Translations under genes and position numbers: made by a program | Origin: Alphaproteobacteria bacterium | GTDB lineage: Bacteria > Pseudomonadota > Alphaproteobacteria > DSM-16000 > Inquilinaceae | DNA length: 38,661 nt | Assembly: GCA_028281265.1 (NCBI GenBank) | Contig: JANQKE010000177.1 | Span: forward strand, 1-38,661 | Direction of reading: 5' to 3' | Part shown: positions 9,196 to 16,173 of the stretch, one piece after another | Layout of the letters: the number at the start of each line of letters is the position of its first letter | Numbering within the stretch: the first letter of the stretch is position 1 | Notes under the pieces: generated by a model | What the model was told of the DNA's origin: nothing | What the model saw: only the letters and a program-made list of their open reading frames with translations | Databases searched by the model: none

Positions 9196-10980
9196 ATGCC
9201 TGGCGATCCACTGCGAACACCCACCGGTGCCGTCAAGGACACCGTTTCGGCGGAACTGGCGCTGGTCTGGCGGCAGATGCCGGTGATCGTGTTTGCATCG
9301 GTGGTCGCCATGCCGATCGTTGCCGCCGTCGCTGCCGGGAGCCAGCCCGTCACCACCCTGGTGCTGCTGGTGGCGGCCCATTGGGGGCTGGCGGGGTGGC
9401 GGCTGTACCAATGGCATCGCTACCGCTCCACACGGGACCGGCCAGGGTCGGGGGATCACCGTGCCCAGTTGCTTTGGGGGGTCGGATCCAGCGGCCTGCT
9501 CTGGATGATCGTCGGGTTCTGGCTGGTGCCGTCCCTGAACGTCTTCGAGATGTATTTCGCCGCGGCGGTGGTGACCGGGATGTGCGCCGGGGCGGCGACC
9601 TCGCTGGCCAACCATCCGCCGGCCCTGCTGCTCTATCTGGGCCCGACGGTCGGCGGCCTGGCGGCGGGGTTGGTGCTCTCCGAGGTGATCTACAGCAACT
9701 GGTTCGCGCTGCTGCTGGTCGTCTATATCGGCGGGCTCTGGTTCATCAGCTTGTCGACCCATCGGACGCTGGTCGAGAGTATCGCGATGCGGCAGGCCCG
9801 GGACCAGTTGGCCGGCGACCTGTCGCGGACGACCGAACGGCTGCAGCAGGTGATCGACCGGATTCCGGTGGGCGTGCTGCTGTTCGGCCCGGATGAACGG
9901 CTGATCCTCAGCAACGCGGCCGTGACGACGATGCTGCCGATCGAAGCAGGCCATCTACAGCCCGGGATGCTGTTGGCCGACATGGTCCGGATGACCGCCC
10001 GCGATACGCCCAATCTGCCCCTCGATGCCGAACGATGGACAAAGGTCCGCACCGGCGAATTCCGCGATCCCGGCCGCCCGCGCGAGTTCACCGGCCCGGC
10101 CGGCCGCTGGGTGCGGGTCTACAACATCCGTCTGCCCAATGGCGACATGCTGGCGACCTATGTCGACATCACCTCCCTGAAGGACCGGGAGGTGGCGCTG
10201 GAGAAGGTCGCCGAGGCGGCGCAGAGCGCCAATGAGGCCAAATCCGACTTCCTGGCGCTGATGAGCCACGAGTTGCGCACGCCGCTCAATTCGATCCTGG
10301 GTTTCGCCGAGCTCCTGCAGGCCGCGCCGCAGGCGGATCTGCCGCCGGAACGGATGGCCGAATATGCCGGGGATATCGCCGCCAGCGGCCGGTTGCTGTT
10401 GCAGATCATCAACGACATCCTGGATCTGTCGAAGATCGAGGCCGGTCATCGGCGGCTGGAGGAAGAGCGGATCGATCTCGCCCGGGTGATCGCCTCGGCC
10501 CTCCGCCTGATCGACGCCAGCGCTCGCCAGCAGAACCTGATGCTGGACACCGATCTGCCCGCCCCCTGTCCGACCCTGTGGGCCGACCAGAAGGCCGTCG
10601 CCCAGATCCTGATCAACCTCCTCGGCAATGCCGTCAAGTTCAGCCGCGTCGGCGGCCGGATCATCGTCCGGGTGCGCGTCGCCGAGGACGGGTTGCAACT
10701 GCGGGTCGAGGATACCGGCATCGGCATCCCGCTCGAGGATCTGGAGCGGGTGTTGGAGCCGTTCACCCAGTCCGAGAGCAGCTACGCCCGCCGCCAGACC
10801 GGCACCGGGCTCGGCCTGACGATCGTCAAATCCCTGGCCGACCTGCAGAATGCCCGGTTCGATCTGACCAGCACGGTCGGTGTCGGGACCGTGGCCACGG
10901 TCACCTTCCCAGCCGACCGCGTCCGGGACGTCGCGCCGACGTTCACCGGCGGCGGCAGGTCAGCAGATGGTTCCGGTTGA
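9196..10980 (+). CDS. Membrane sensor histidine kinase with PAS domain
   Basis: This 594-residue inner-membrane kinase has about six transmembrane segments in its first 190 residues (roughly 29-48, 52-70, 93-112, 119-138, 142-162, 168-188), a short coiled linker and a PAS domain (about 215-330, starting LQQVIDRIPVGVLLF). The HisKA dimerisation helix has SHELRTPLNSILGF with phospho-accepting H358. The HATPase domain has an N box (NLLGNAVKFS, 474-483), G1 (DTGIGIP, 506-512) and G2 (GTGLGL, 536-541). No receiver domain is attached, and no response regulator is in the window, so it is an orphan kinase with unknown partner and signal. ATG 9196 follows GGGGATAGG. Its last 38 bases overlap the convergent methyltransferase gene. 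Confidence 0.9.
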   Translation: MPGDPLRTPTGAVKDTVSAELALVWRQMPVIVFASVVAMPIVAAVAAGSQPVTTLVLLVAAHWGLAGWRLYQWHRYRSTRDRPGSGDHRAQLLWGVGSSGLLWMIVGFWLVPSLNVFEMYFAAAVVTGMCAGAATSLANHPPALLLYLGPTVGGLAAGLVLSEVIYSNWFALLLVVYIGGLWFISLSTHRTLVESIAMRQARDQLAGDLSRTTERLQQVIDRIPVGVLLFGPDERLILSNAAVTTMLPIEAGHLQPGMLLADMVRMTARDTPNLPLDAERWTKVRTGEFRDPGRPREFTGPAGRWVRVYNIRLPNGDMLATYVDITSLKDREVALEKVAEAAQSANEAKSDFLALMSHELRTPLNSILGFAELLQAAPQADLPPERMAEYAGDIAASGRLLLQIINDILDLSKIEAGHRRLEEERIDLARVIASALRLIDASARQQNLMLDTDLPAPCPTLWADQKAVAQILINLLGNAVKFSRVGGRIIVRVRVAEDGLQLRVEDTGIGIPLEDLERVLEPFTQSESSYARRQTGTGLGLTIVKSLADLQNARFDLTSTVGVGTVATVTFPADRVRDVAPTFTGGGRSADGSG

Positions 10981-11740
10981 TGCGGTAGCGCCGCCGCTGG
11001 TGCGGTGTCAGCCAGCGTTTGCTCTCCACCACGGTGGCGTCGAACCCGGCTTCGGCCAGCCGGTCGATCAGGTCCGCCCCGTAGATGCGATAGTGATACG
11101 GATGACCATAGGCGGCCATGCGCCTGGCCGGGGTGTCGTTGGCCGGATCTTCCAAGGTCCGCTGCAGCCGGGGATCGAACGGCACCATGACCAGGACGAC
11201 CCCGCCCGGCCGGGTCACCCGGCCGAGCTCCCGGATCGCCGCCCGGTCGTCGGGGATGTGCTCCAGCGTGTGGGAGGTCAGGATGAGATCCTGGCTCCCG
11301 GTCGCCAGCGGCAACGCCCGCAGATCGGCGAGGATGTCGGCCGCCGGATCGAACCGGTCGACCGAGCGGTAGCGCCAGTTCGGCAAGGCCCTGAAGCGGT
11401 GCTCCAGGCAGGCCTCCGGCGCCGTGTGCAGCACGCGCAGGCGCTGGTGCAGCCAACCCGTGGCCCGGGTCAGATACCGCCACAGAAAACGGTGCCGCTC
11501 GACGGAACCGCAGACCGGGCAGCGCGCATTGCGGCGGCCGGCCAGACCGAACGGCAGGAACCGTCGCGCCTGGGTGCCGCAGATCGGGCACTGCAGAACC
11601 CCGCCGGGATCTCGGTGGCGTCGTTCGCGCGCCGGCATCCTTCGGAGGCCTTCATGGAGACGTTCCTGGCGATAGATCTCCGCTTCGGGAAGCGCTTCGG
11701 CCTCGATGGTCTTGAGCTGGCGGGCGAGGCTATCAAGCAT
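10943..11740 (-). CDS. SAM-dependent methyltransferase with N-terminal zinc-ribbon
   Basis: This 265-residue protein has a class I methyltransferase fold related to the Methyltransf_11 group. A four-cysteine zinc-ribbon lies at C51-C54 and C74-C77 (CPICG...CPVCGS). The catalytic domain shows the acidic end of strand 2 (YRSVDRFDP), motif IV-like ILTSHTLEHIPDD (153-165) and the post-motif VTRPGGVVLVMVPFDP. Proteins of this shape often sit in surface-polysaccharide regions, but the substrate is unknown. The N-terminus (about 1-45) is basic and helical. It converges with and overlaps the kinase gene by 38 bp; the ATG at 11740 was chosen because it gives the full zinc-ribbon domain. Confidence 0.8.
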   Translation of the reverse strand: MLDSLARQLKTIEAEALPEAEIYRQERLHEGLRRMPARERRHRDPGGVLQCPICGTQARRFLPFGLAGRRNARCPVCGSVERHRFLWRYLTRATGWLHQRLRVLHTAPEACLEHRFRALPNWRYRSVDRFDPAADILADLRALPLATGSQDLILTSHTLEHIPDDRAAIRELGRVTRPGGVVLVMVPFDPRLQRTLEDPANDTPARRMAAYGHPYHYRIYGADLIDRLAEAGFDATVVESKRWLTPHQRRRYRINRNHLLTCRRR

Positions 11741-12207
11741 GGGTCGGTGATCGCTGGATGGACTGTCGTTCAGGGCGAGCCGTGCCGTCGGCGTCGATCA
11801 GGCACTGATGCCGGCGGGCGGCGGAATGATCTCATCTCCCGTCGTCCTCGCGGGTGAGCGCCGCGCACAGCTTCGTATCGCATAAGCTCGGGCGTGTCGG
11901 ATCACCCTGCGTTCGGATGGACTCATCCGAACGCAGGATGCCATCGCGCTCCGACTCCTGCTCTAGCACGCTTGCCCCGTCGCAGTCCGCCCTGCAAGGC
12001 TGCAGGTGCTCTCCGTCCGGCCAAGACAATCCAACAAGATTCGTAAATCCGTAGTCTCCACGAGGATATTTTCGTTTCGTGGACCAGGTATTGATTCATT
12101 CTACATTCTCTATCATATAGAATTTATCAAAGAACGATGAACTTTGTTTTGGATACCGGTGCGAACAGGCCTTGCGGATTTCCGGATCAGGATGCATCGC
12201 CGTTGTT
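11741..12207. other. Intergenic region with repeat A3
   Basis: No gene is supported in these 467 bp. They hold family A copy A3 and, from about 12050, a marked AT-richer stretch containing the inverted pair TCCACGA/TCGTGGA (around 12058-12083) and an ATTCT...AGAAT pair near 12105-12123. Their role is unknown. Confidence 0.5.
11901..11942 (+). repeat. Family A palindromic repeat, copy A3 (hairpin 1 only)
   Basis: CCTGCGTTCGGATG (11906-11919), loop GACT and CATCCGAACGCAGG (11924-11937) form a perfect 14-bp stem. Downstream fragments such as TGCTCTAG near 11968 may be remains of hairpin 2. The inner part GGATGGACTC is identical to the tip of the IS5-type element at 12700-13605. Confidence 0.75.
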
Positions 12208-12354
12208 TCAGAGGAACGTGACGACCAGTACTAGGATGATTGGAAGAGACACGATCGGCGCCCGGATCGCCAGCAAAAGCAAAGAGAAAATGAAAACAAA
12301 GGGCGATACCAGAACGAACGAGAAGCTCTTAAGCAGGTCAACAACTACGGTCAT
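12208..12354 (-). CDS. Small hydrophobic two-helix membrane protein, unknown
   Basis: This 48-residue protein is almost entirely hydrophobic: a first helix at about 11-30 (FSFVLVSPFVFIFSLLLLAI) and a second at about 32-48 (PIVSLPIILVLVVTFL), joined by a very short turn. The ATG at 12354 has a strong ribosome binding site (AAGGAAGGGG) about 5 bases upstream, which is the main reason to accept it. A longer reading from 12402 adds 16 unsupported residues. It sits in an AT-richer patch beside mobile elements. The function is not recognised; small toxins and membrane-complex subunits can look like this, but no partner is evident. Confidence 0.5.
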   Translation of the reverse strand: MTVVVDLLKSFSFVLVSPFVFIFSLLLLAIRAPIVSLPIILVLVVTFL

Positions 12355-12699
12355 GACGCCCCTTCCTTTCGCTTGAACCTCGGCAGGCCTGTGGGCCCGC
12401 AATCAATAATCGCTAACCTGCAGTGTGAGCGTATCCCTCTTTTGGAGGGACCAACGTCATGCGGATTCAAGGCGTACGACAAAGCGGAGATATCGACAAG
12501 TATCCGAAAAGATACTCTAACGAATTCATCAAAAATTTTATGCGTATCGCGACTGGCCGACGGCCCATAACCCGTTGATCGGAAGGGTCGGCCCCCGCTC
12601 CCCGATCGCGGCCGTGGAGGCGACATGATGCGAACGCCGCCCCAAATCCGAGATCCAAGACAGCCGTCCGGAAAGCCATTGCAGGATAGCTGGTTCTCA
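12355..12699. other. AT-richer gap before the insertion sequence
   Basis: These 345 bp should hold the promoter of the small membrane protein. Open frames here on the minus strand have no recognisable domain, no good ribosome binding site and unlike composition, so I do not call them. The left flank of the insertion sequence (TCA at 12697-12699) ends the gap. Confidence 0.45.
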
Positions 12700-13605
12700 G
12701 AGTCCATCCAAGAATTCATGCTGGTCTTGCGAGTCGCCTGATGAGCAGCATGATGGAGGCGGCGTAGAGGAAGGCTCGTGCTGATTTGAGGGTGGCTTCG
12801 ACATCCTTGGCCAATCGTCTGTTGCGATTGATCCAGGCGAAAAAGCGCTCGACGACCCAGCGTCTTGGAAGCACGACGAAGCCGATCCGAGCTGTGATTT
12901 CGGTGACGATTTCGACGGCGATATCCGTGGCATCCTTGACGTGGCCGTGAGTGTAGGCGCTGTCGGCGAACGGTTTTGTGACGAACGGGAACAGGGCGCG
13001 CGACGCCTTGAGCACCGGCCCACCGGCATCACGATCCTGTATGTCGGCACGATGGGGGTCGAGCGGCAGGGCCCGTCCGTCCGTATCGACGAGGGTATGT
13101 CGCCTGCGGCCTTTGACTGTCTTGCCGGCGTCATAGCCGCGCGGCACACCGCTCTCGACCGTCTTGGCGCTTTGGCTGTCGATGATGGCAGCCGATGGGC
13201 TTGCGTCTCGCCCGACCCGTTCCCGGTCGGCCATGACCGGAGCATGATGGATCCTCTCGAACAAGCAGGTGTCGCGGAACACGCAGAACCCGTGGAACAC
13301 CGTGCTTTTCGGCGGGAACTCGCGCGGCGGCAGGCTCCACGGAATGCCGCCACGAAGCATGTAGAAGATTGCGTCCACGATCTCGCGCATCTCCCATTTC
13401 AACGGGCGGCCGCGCTGCAACGGAGGTGGCATCAACGGGGAAAGGATCACCCGTTCATCGTCGGTCGTATCGGTTTCGTATCGCGGAGATTTGCGGCTAT
13501 GCTGCCGCCGAGTGGTCGGGGTCCACAGGAGAAGCTCCAGATCAGGTGCCGCAACACTCTGAAATCACATCGCTTCCCGCAACTTAACACTTCTCGGATG
13601 GACTC
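12700..13605 (-). mobile_element. IS5-type insertion sequence, complete with TCA target duplication
   Basis: A 906-bp element. Its left end reads inward GAGTCCATCCAAGAA (from 12700) and its right end read inward is GAGTCCATCCGAGAA (from 13605), one mismatch over 15 bases. Both sides are flanked by TCA (12697-12699 and 13606-13608), a 3-bp direct repeat of the TNA kind known for the IS1031 branch of IS5. It carries one transposase gene on the minus strand. Just outside the right end lies half of a family A hairpin (CATCCGAACGCCAGG). Confidence 0.8.
12716..13450 (-). CDS. IS5 family DDE transposase
   Basis: This transposase for the surrounding element reads 244 residues from a GTG at 13450. 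It has the helical N-terminal part (GRPLKWEMREIVDAIFYML) and a full DDE catalytic core: D91 in IIDSQSAKT, D163 in FADSAY and E201 in WVVERFFAWINRNRRLAKD. The family also shows GYDAGKTVKGRRRHTLVDTDG here. About 13 more family-like residues (SPRYETDTTDDER) are encoded in the same frame upstream of 13450, but no ATG, GTG or TTG precedes them. The true start is therefore uncertain or was lost by mutation. The catalytic part looks intact, so the element may be active or recently active. Confidence 0.85.
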   Translation of the reverse strand: MILSPLMPPPLQRGRPLKWEMREIVDAIFYMLRGGIPWSLPPREFPPKSTVFHGFCVFRDTCLFERIHHAPVMADRERVGRDASPSAAIIDSQSAKTVESGVPRGYDAGKTVKGRRRHTLVDTDGRALPLDPHRADIQDRDAGGPVLKASRALFPFVTKPFADSAYTHGHVKDATDIAVEIVTEITARIGFVVLPRRWVVERFFAWINRNRRLAKDVEATLKSARAFLYAASIMLLIRRLARPA

Positions 13606-13613
13606 TCAGAGGA

Positions 13614-13638
13614 GCCCATCCGAACGCCAGGTCGATCT
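13614..13638 (+). repeat. Half copy of family A hairpin 1 at the IS edge
   Basis: CCATCCGAACGCCAGG followed by TCGATCT matches the right arm and tail of hairpin 1. The left arm is absent; in its place stands the IS end CGGATGGACTC, which by itself can pair with CCATCCG. The element may have inserted beside or into a family A copy. Confidence 0.5.
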
Positions 13639-13749
13639 GTCGGTGATTTGGACGTCGCCATCCAGGCTTTGCGGGCTCAACCTGATGTGCATCGGCCCCC
13701 GTCTTGCCGGCTGCCGGATCCGCACACGTGACCGTGGCAGCGTCCAACC

Positions 13750-14085
13750 TTGCTTGATCTCCTGAAAGACAAGCCAGACTCGAAGCATGACGTCGGCCAG
13801 CGCATGTTGGGCATCGCGGCGAGCTACGAGGACCCGAACGACCCCGACGAACTGCGCCGCGATCCCGTGCTCGACCCGGCTCCGGGCCGGTCGGCGGCGC
13901 GCCGGGCGGCCTGCGCCCCGCTGGCCGTCAGGAGCACCCTGAACCGCCGGGAGCAGGCGCCCATGGGCGCGCACCGGTACCGCAGGATCGCCCACGATCC
14001 GGAGGCGATCGAACCGCCGTTCGTCGACCTGCTCCTGGCGGCAGGAGGGCAAGGTGGACCCGTCGACGAGCCGAACCCGCCATGA
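13750..14085 (+). pseudogene. IS1380 family transposase remnant
   Basis: This stretch reads as a piece of an IS1380-type transposase. GIAASYEDPNDPDELRRDPVL matches the conserved GYED-N-D-LR-DP block, and STLNRREQAPMGAHRY with RRIAHDPEAIEPPFVDLLL matches the TLNR-E...FVDLFL block. Similarity stops after LLLAA (about 14045), just where the aspartate-containing catalytic region should begin, so the catalytic domain is gone. The normal N-terminal part is also missing or unreadable. A frame runs on to 14085, overlapping the first bases of the next gene, but that tail is not transposase-like. It is a decayed fragment, not a working gene. Confidence 0.7.
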
Positions 14086-14639
14086 GCCTCCGTCTGTTCA
14101 TCGGCCTGTCGCTGCCGCCGACGATCGCCGAGCGGCTGATCGGCCTGCAAGGCGGCGTGCCCGGCGCGCGCTGGGTCTCGGCGGAGAACCTGCACCTCAC
14201 CTTGCGCTTCATCGGCGCGGTCGACGAACCGGTGGCGGCCGATCTCGATGCGGCCCTGTCGGCCGCACCGTCGACCGAGGCGTTCGAGGTGTGGCTGGAG
14301 GGCGTCGGTCATTTCGGCACCGCGCGGCGGCCGAACGCACTGTGGGCCGGCGTGCGCGCGAGCCCGGCCCTGGCGGCACTCAAGCAGCGGGTCGATGCGG
14401 CGGTCGCCCGCGCCGGTCTGCCGCCCGACGACCGTCGCTTCAGCCCGCATGTGACGGTCGGCCGGCTAAGCGGCAGCCCGATCGAGCGGGTCCGGCGCTG
14501 GCTGGAACAGCGGGGCGGTTTCCTGGCCGGTCCGGTCCCGGTGGCCGAGGTCTCGCTGTACCAGAGCCATCCGAGCCCGTCGGGATCGACCTACCGCGTC
14601 CTCAGCCGGTATGGCCTCACGCAACCGGGCCAAGGCTAG
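14082..14639 (+). CDS. thpR: RNA 2',3'-cyclic phosphodiesterase (2'-5' RNA ligase family)
   Basis: This 185-residue cytosolic protein of the 2H phosphoesterase superfamily hydrolyses 2',3'-cyclic phosphate ends of RNA and in vitro can form 2'-5' links. The two catalytic HxTx motifs are clear: HLTL (H38, T40) and HVTV (H123, T125). The N-terminus MSLRLFIGLSLPP is typical, and the length matches the usual 175-190. The ribosome binding site is poor: AGGAGG lies about 35 bases too far upstream. The gene begins directly where the IS1380 remnant ends, so its old promoter may be displaced. Its TAG stop codon is the first three bases of the family A repeat that follows. Confidence 0.9.
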   Translation: MSLRLFIGLSLPPTIAERLIGLQGGVPGARWVSAENLHLTLRFIGAVDEPVAADLDAALSAAPSTEAFEVWLEGVGHFGTARRPNALWAGVRASPALAALKQRVDAAVARAGLPPDDRRFSPHVTVGRLSGSPIERVRRWLEQRGGFLAGPVPVAEVSLYQSHPSPSGSTYRVLSRYGLTQPGQG

Positions 14640-14733
14640 ATCAACCTGCGTTCAGATGGATTCATCTGAACGCAGGTTGATCTATTTCAAAGATTTAGAG
14701 TATCCCTGCGTCCGAACGGATCCAGGGTGCTCT
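14637..14733 (+). repeat. Family A palindromic repeat, copy A4 (both hairpins)
   Basis: This is the most complete copy. Hairpin 1 has perfect 22-base arms (14637-14658 and 14663-14684) around a GATT loop, with core CCTGCGTTCAGATG. The linker TTTCAAAGATT follows, then hairpin 2 (14695-14733, AGAGTATCCCTGCGTCCG against CGGATCCAGGGTGCTCT), which is slightly decayed. The first TAG is the stop codon of the preceding phosphodiesterase gene. Confidence 0.9.
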
Positions 14734-15031
14734 CCCTCTTTGCAGTCGATCACCCCTACCTGGGGTCAGATGAGCTCATCTGAACGCGGGGTTGATCTAG
14801 GGTTCGCGGCATGCGCAAAAAATCGGCGCTGTGCTTTCCCAATGGGCGGACTAAGTTGCCCCCCGTGGCGAGGGACGAGCGTATCGGGGCTTCGGCCGGC
14901 CGGCCGGTCCATGGTACGGGTCTTGCTGATCGGCGCCGTGACCGGTGGCGCGATCGGTGCCGTCGCGCCTGCCCCGGGCCGTCGGCGGGGCAACAGGCCA
15001 TCTTCACGAACAGGAGCTTGCGAGCTTGACC
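14640..15031. other. Intergenic region with repeats A4 and A5
   Basis: This 392-bp gap holds copy A4, the partial copy A5 and, between about 14810 and 15031, the probable promoter region of the importer operon. Frames on either strand here show no domain. An in-frame N-terminal extension of the binding protein reaching 14945 is rejected because it would bury the signal peptide. Confidence 0.5.
14767..14800 (+). repeat. Family A palindromic repeat, copy A5 (partial)
   Basis: CAGATGAGCTCATCTG (14767-14782) is a perfect palindrome followed by AACGCGGGGTTGATCTAG, matching the centre, right arm and tail of hairpin 1. The left arm is replaced by CCTGGGGT, which pairs with an ACCCC ten bases earlier. 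This is a decayed copy about 34 bp after A4. Confidence 0.6.
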
Positions 15032-16027
15032 ATGCGGAACCTTTCCCTTGCCACCGCCGTTTCGGCGATCGCCTTGGCCGCGGTGCCCGCGTCGGCCCAG
15101 ACCGAGCTGACCTACCTGACCGACTGGTTCGCCCAGGCCGAACATGGCGGCATGTACCAGGCGGTGGCGACCGGCCTGTACGAAAAGTACGGGCTGGACG
15201 TGTCGATCCAGATGGGCGGCCCGCAGATGAACATCCAGCAGCTCCTGGCGGCCGGCGCGGTCGACATGGGCACCGGATCGAACAGCTTCTTTCCGATGAA
15301 CATCCAGGCCGCGGGCGGCGACAGCGTCGCCGTCATGGCGATGTTCCAGAAGGATCCGCAGATCCTGATGACCCATCCGCGGGACGACATCAACTCGATC
15401 GCGGACATGGTCGGCAACCCGATCATGATCGCCAACGATTCGGTCAACACGTTCTGGGTATGGCTCGACTATCGGTTCGGCTTCACCGAGGACATGATCC
15501 GGCCCTACACCTTCCAGATGGCGCCGTGGCTGGTCGACGAGACGGCGATCCAGCAGGGCTACCTGTCCTCCGAGCCGTATCTGGTCGAGCAGGAAGGCAT
15601 CATCCCGGAGGTCTACCTGATCGCCGATACCGGCTACCCGGCCTACAGCTCCCTGGCGCTGGTGCCGCAGGCGCTGATCGACAGCGACGCCGAGGCGGTG
15701 CAGGGCTTTGTCAACGCGACCATCGAAGGCTGGGTCACCTATCTCCACGGCGACCGGTCGGCCGCCGACGCGCTGATCATGGCCGACAACCCGGAGATGA
15801 CGCCGGACAAGATCGAATACGGTATCGGCAAGATGCTGGAATTCGGCATTCTGACGTCCGGCGATGCCGAAACCCTGGGCATCGGGGCGATGACCGATGA
15901 GCGGTGGGAGACCTTCTTCACCATCATGGCCGATGCCGGCATTTATCCGGCGGACATGGATTACCAAGCCGCCTATACCCTGGACTTCGTCAATCAAGGC
16001 TTCGGCCTGGATATGATGCCGCAGTGA
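15032..16027 (+). CDS. ABC importer periplasmic binding protein, NMT1/SsuA-like
   Basis: This 331-residue secreted binding protein has a clear Sec signal peptide (MRNLSLATAVSAIALAAVPASA, cut before Q or T at about 23-24). The mature part starts ELTYLTDWFAQAEHGGMYQA and has GLYEKYGLDVSIQMGG, as in NMT1/THI5-like and SsuA/TauA-like proteins that bind pyrimidine precursors, sulfonates or related small molecules. It lacks a lipobox. It is followed by its ATPase and permease, and then by a cytosine-deaminase-like enzyme. That context favours a pyrimidine or other nucleobase-like ligand, which is inference. The start was chosen so that the signal peptide is N-terminal; AGGAG lies about 15 bases upstream. 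Confidence 0.88.
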   Translation: MRNLSLATAVSAIALAAVPASAQTELTYLTDWFAQAEHGGMYQAVATGLYEKYGLDVSIQMGGPQMNIQQLLAAGAVDMGTGSNSFFPMNIQAAGGDSVAVMAMFQKDPQILMTHPRDDINSIADMVGNPIMIANDSVNTFWVWLDYRFGFTEDMIRPYTFQMAPWLVDETAIQQGYLSSEPYLVEQEGIIPEVYLIADTGYPAYSSLALVPQALIDSDAEAVQGFVNATIEGWVTYLHGDRSAADALIMADNPEMTPDKIEYGIGKMLEFGILTSGDAETLGIGAMTDERWETFFTIMADAGIYPADMDYQAAYTLDFVNQGFGLDMMPQ

Positions 16028-16173
16028 CCGGTCCGCGGCATCCGGGACCGCCGGATCCTCCGGCGGCGGCCGGCCCCGCAGCCGGGCCGATCCCGTCGTC
16101 GGATACAGGTTGATCGGTTTTCGGGGCGGCCCGGTTGCCGCCCCGGTTCTCTTTTGCCGCGAGGCCCGCATCC

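Noticed and set aside
12137..12376. A 79-codon plus-strand frame opposite the small membrane protein
   Set aside because: Its sequence is polar and unordered with no good ribosome binding site; the minus-strand reading has a strong one and a clear two-helix pattern.
13823..14450. A minus-strand frame spanning the IS1380 remnant and the start of the phosphodiesterase gene
   Set aside because: It is antisense to a recognisable transposase remnant and to the HxTx enzyme; composition is Arg/Gly-rich without motif.
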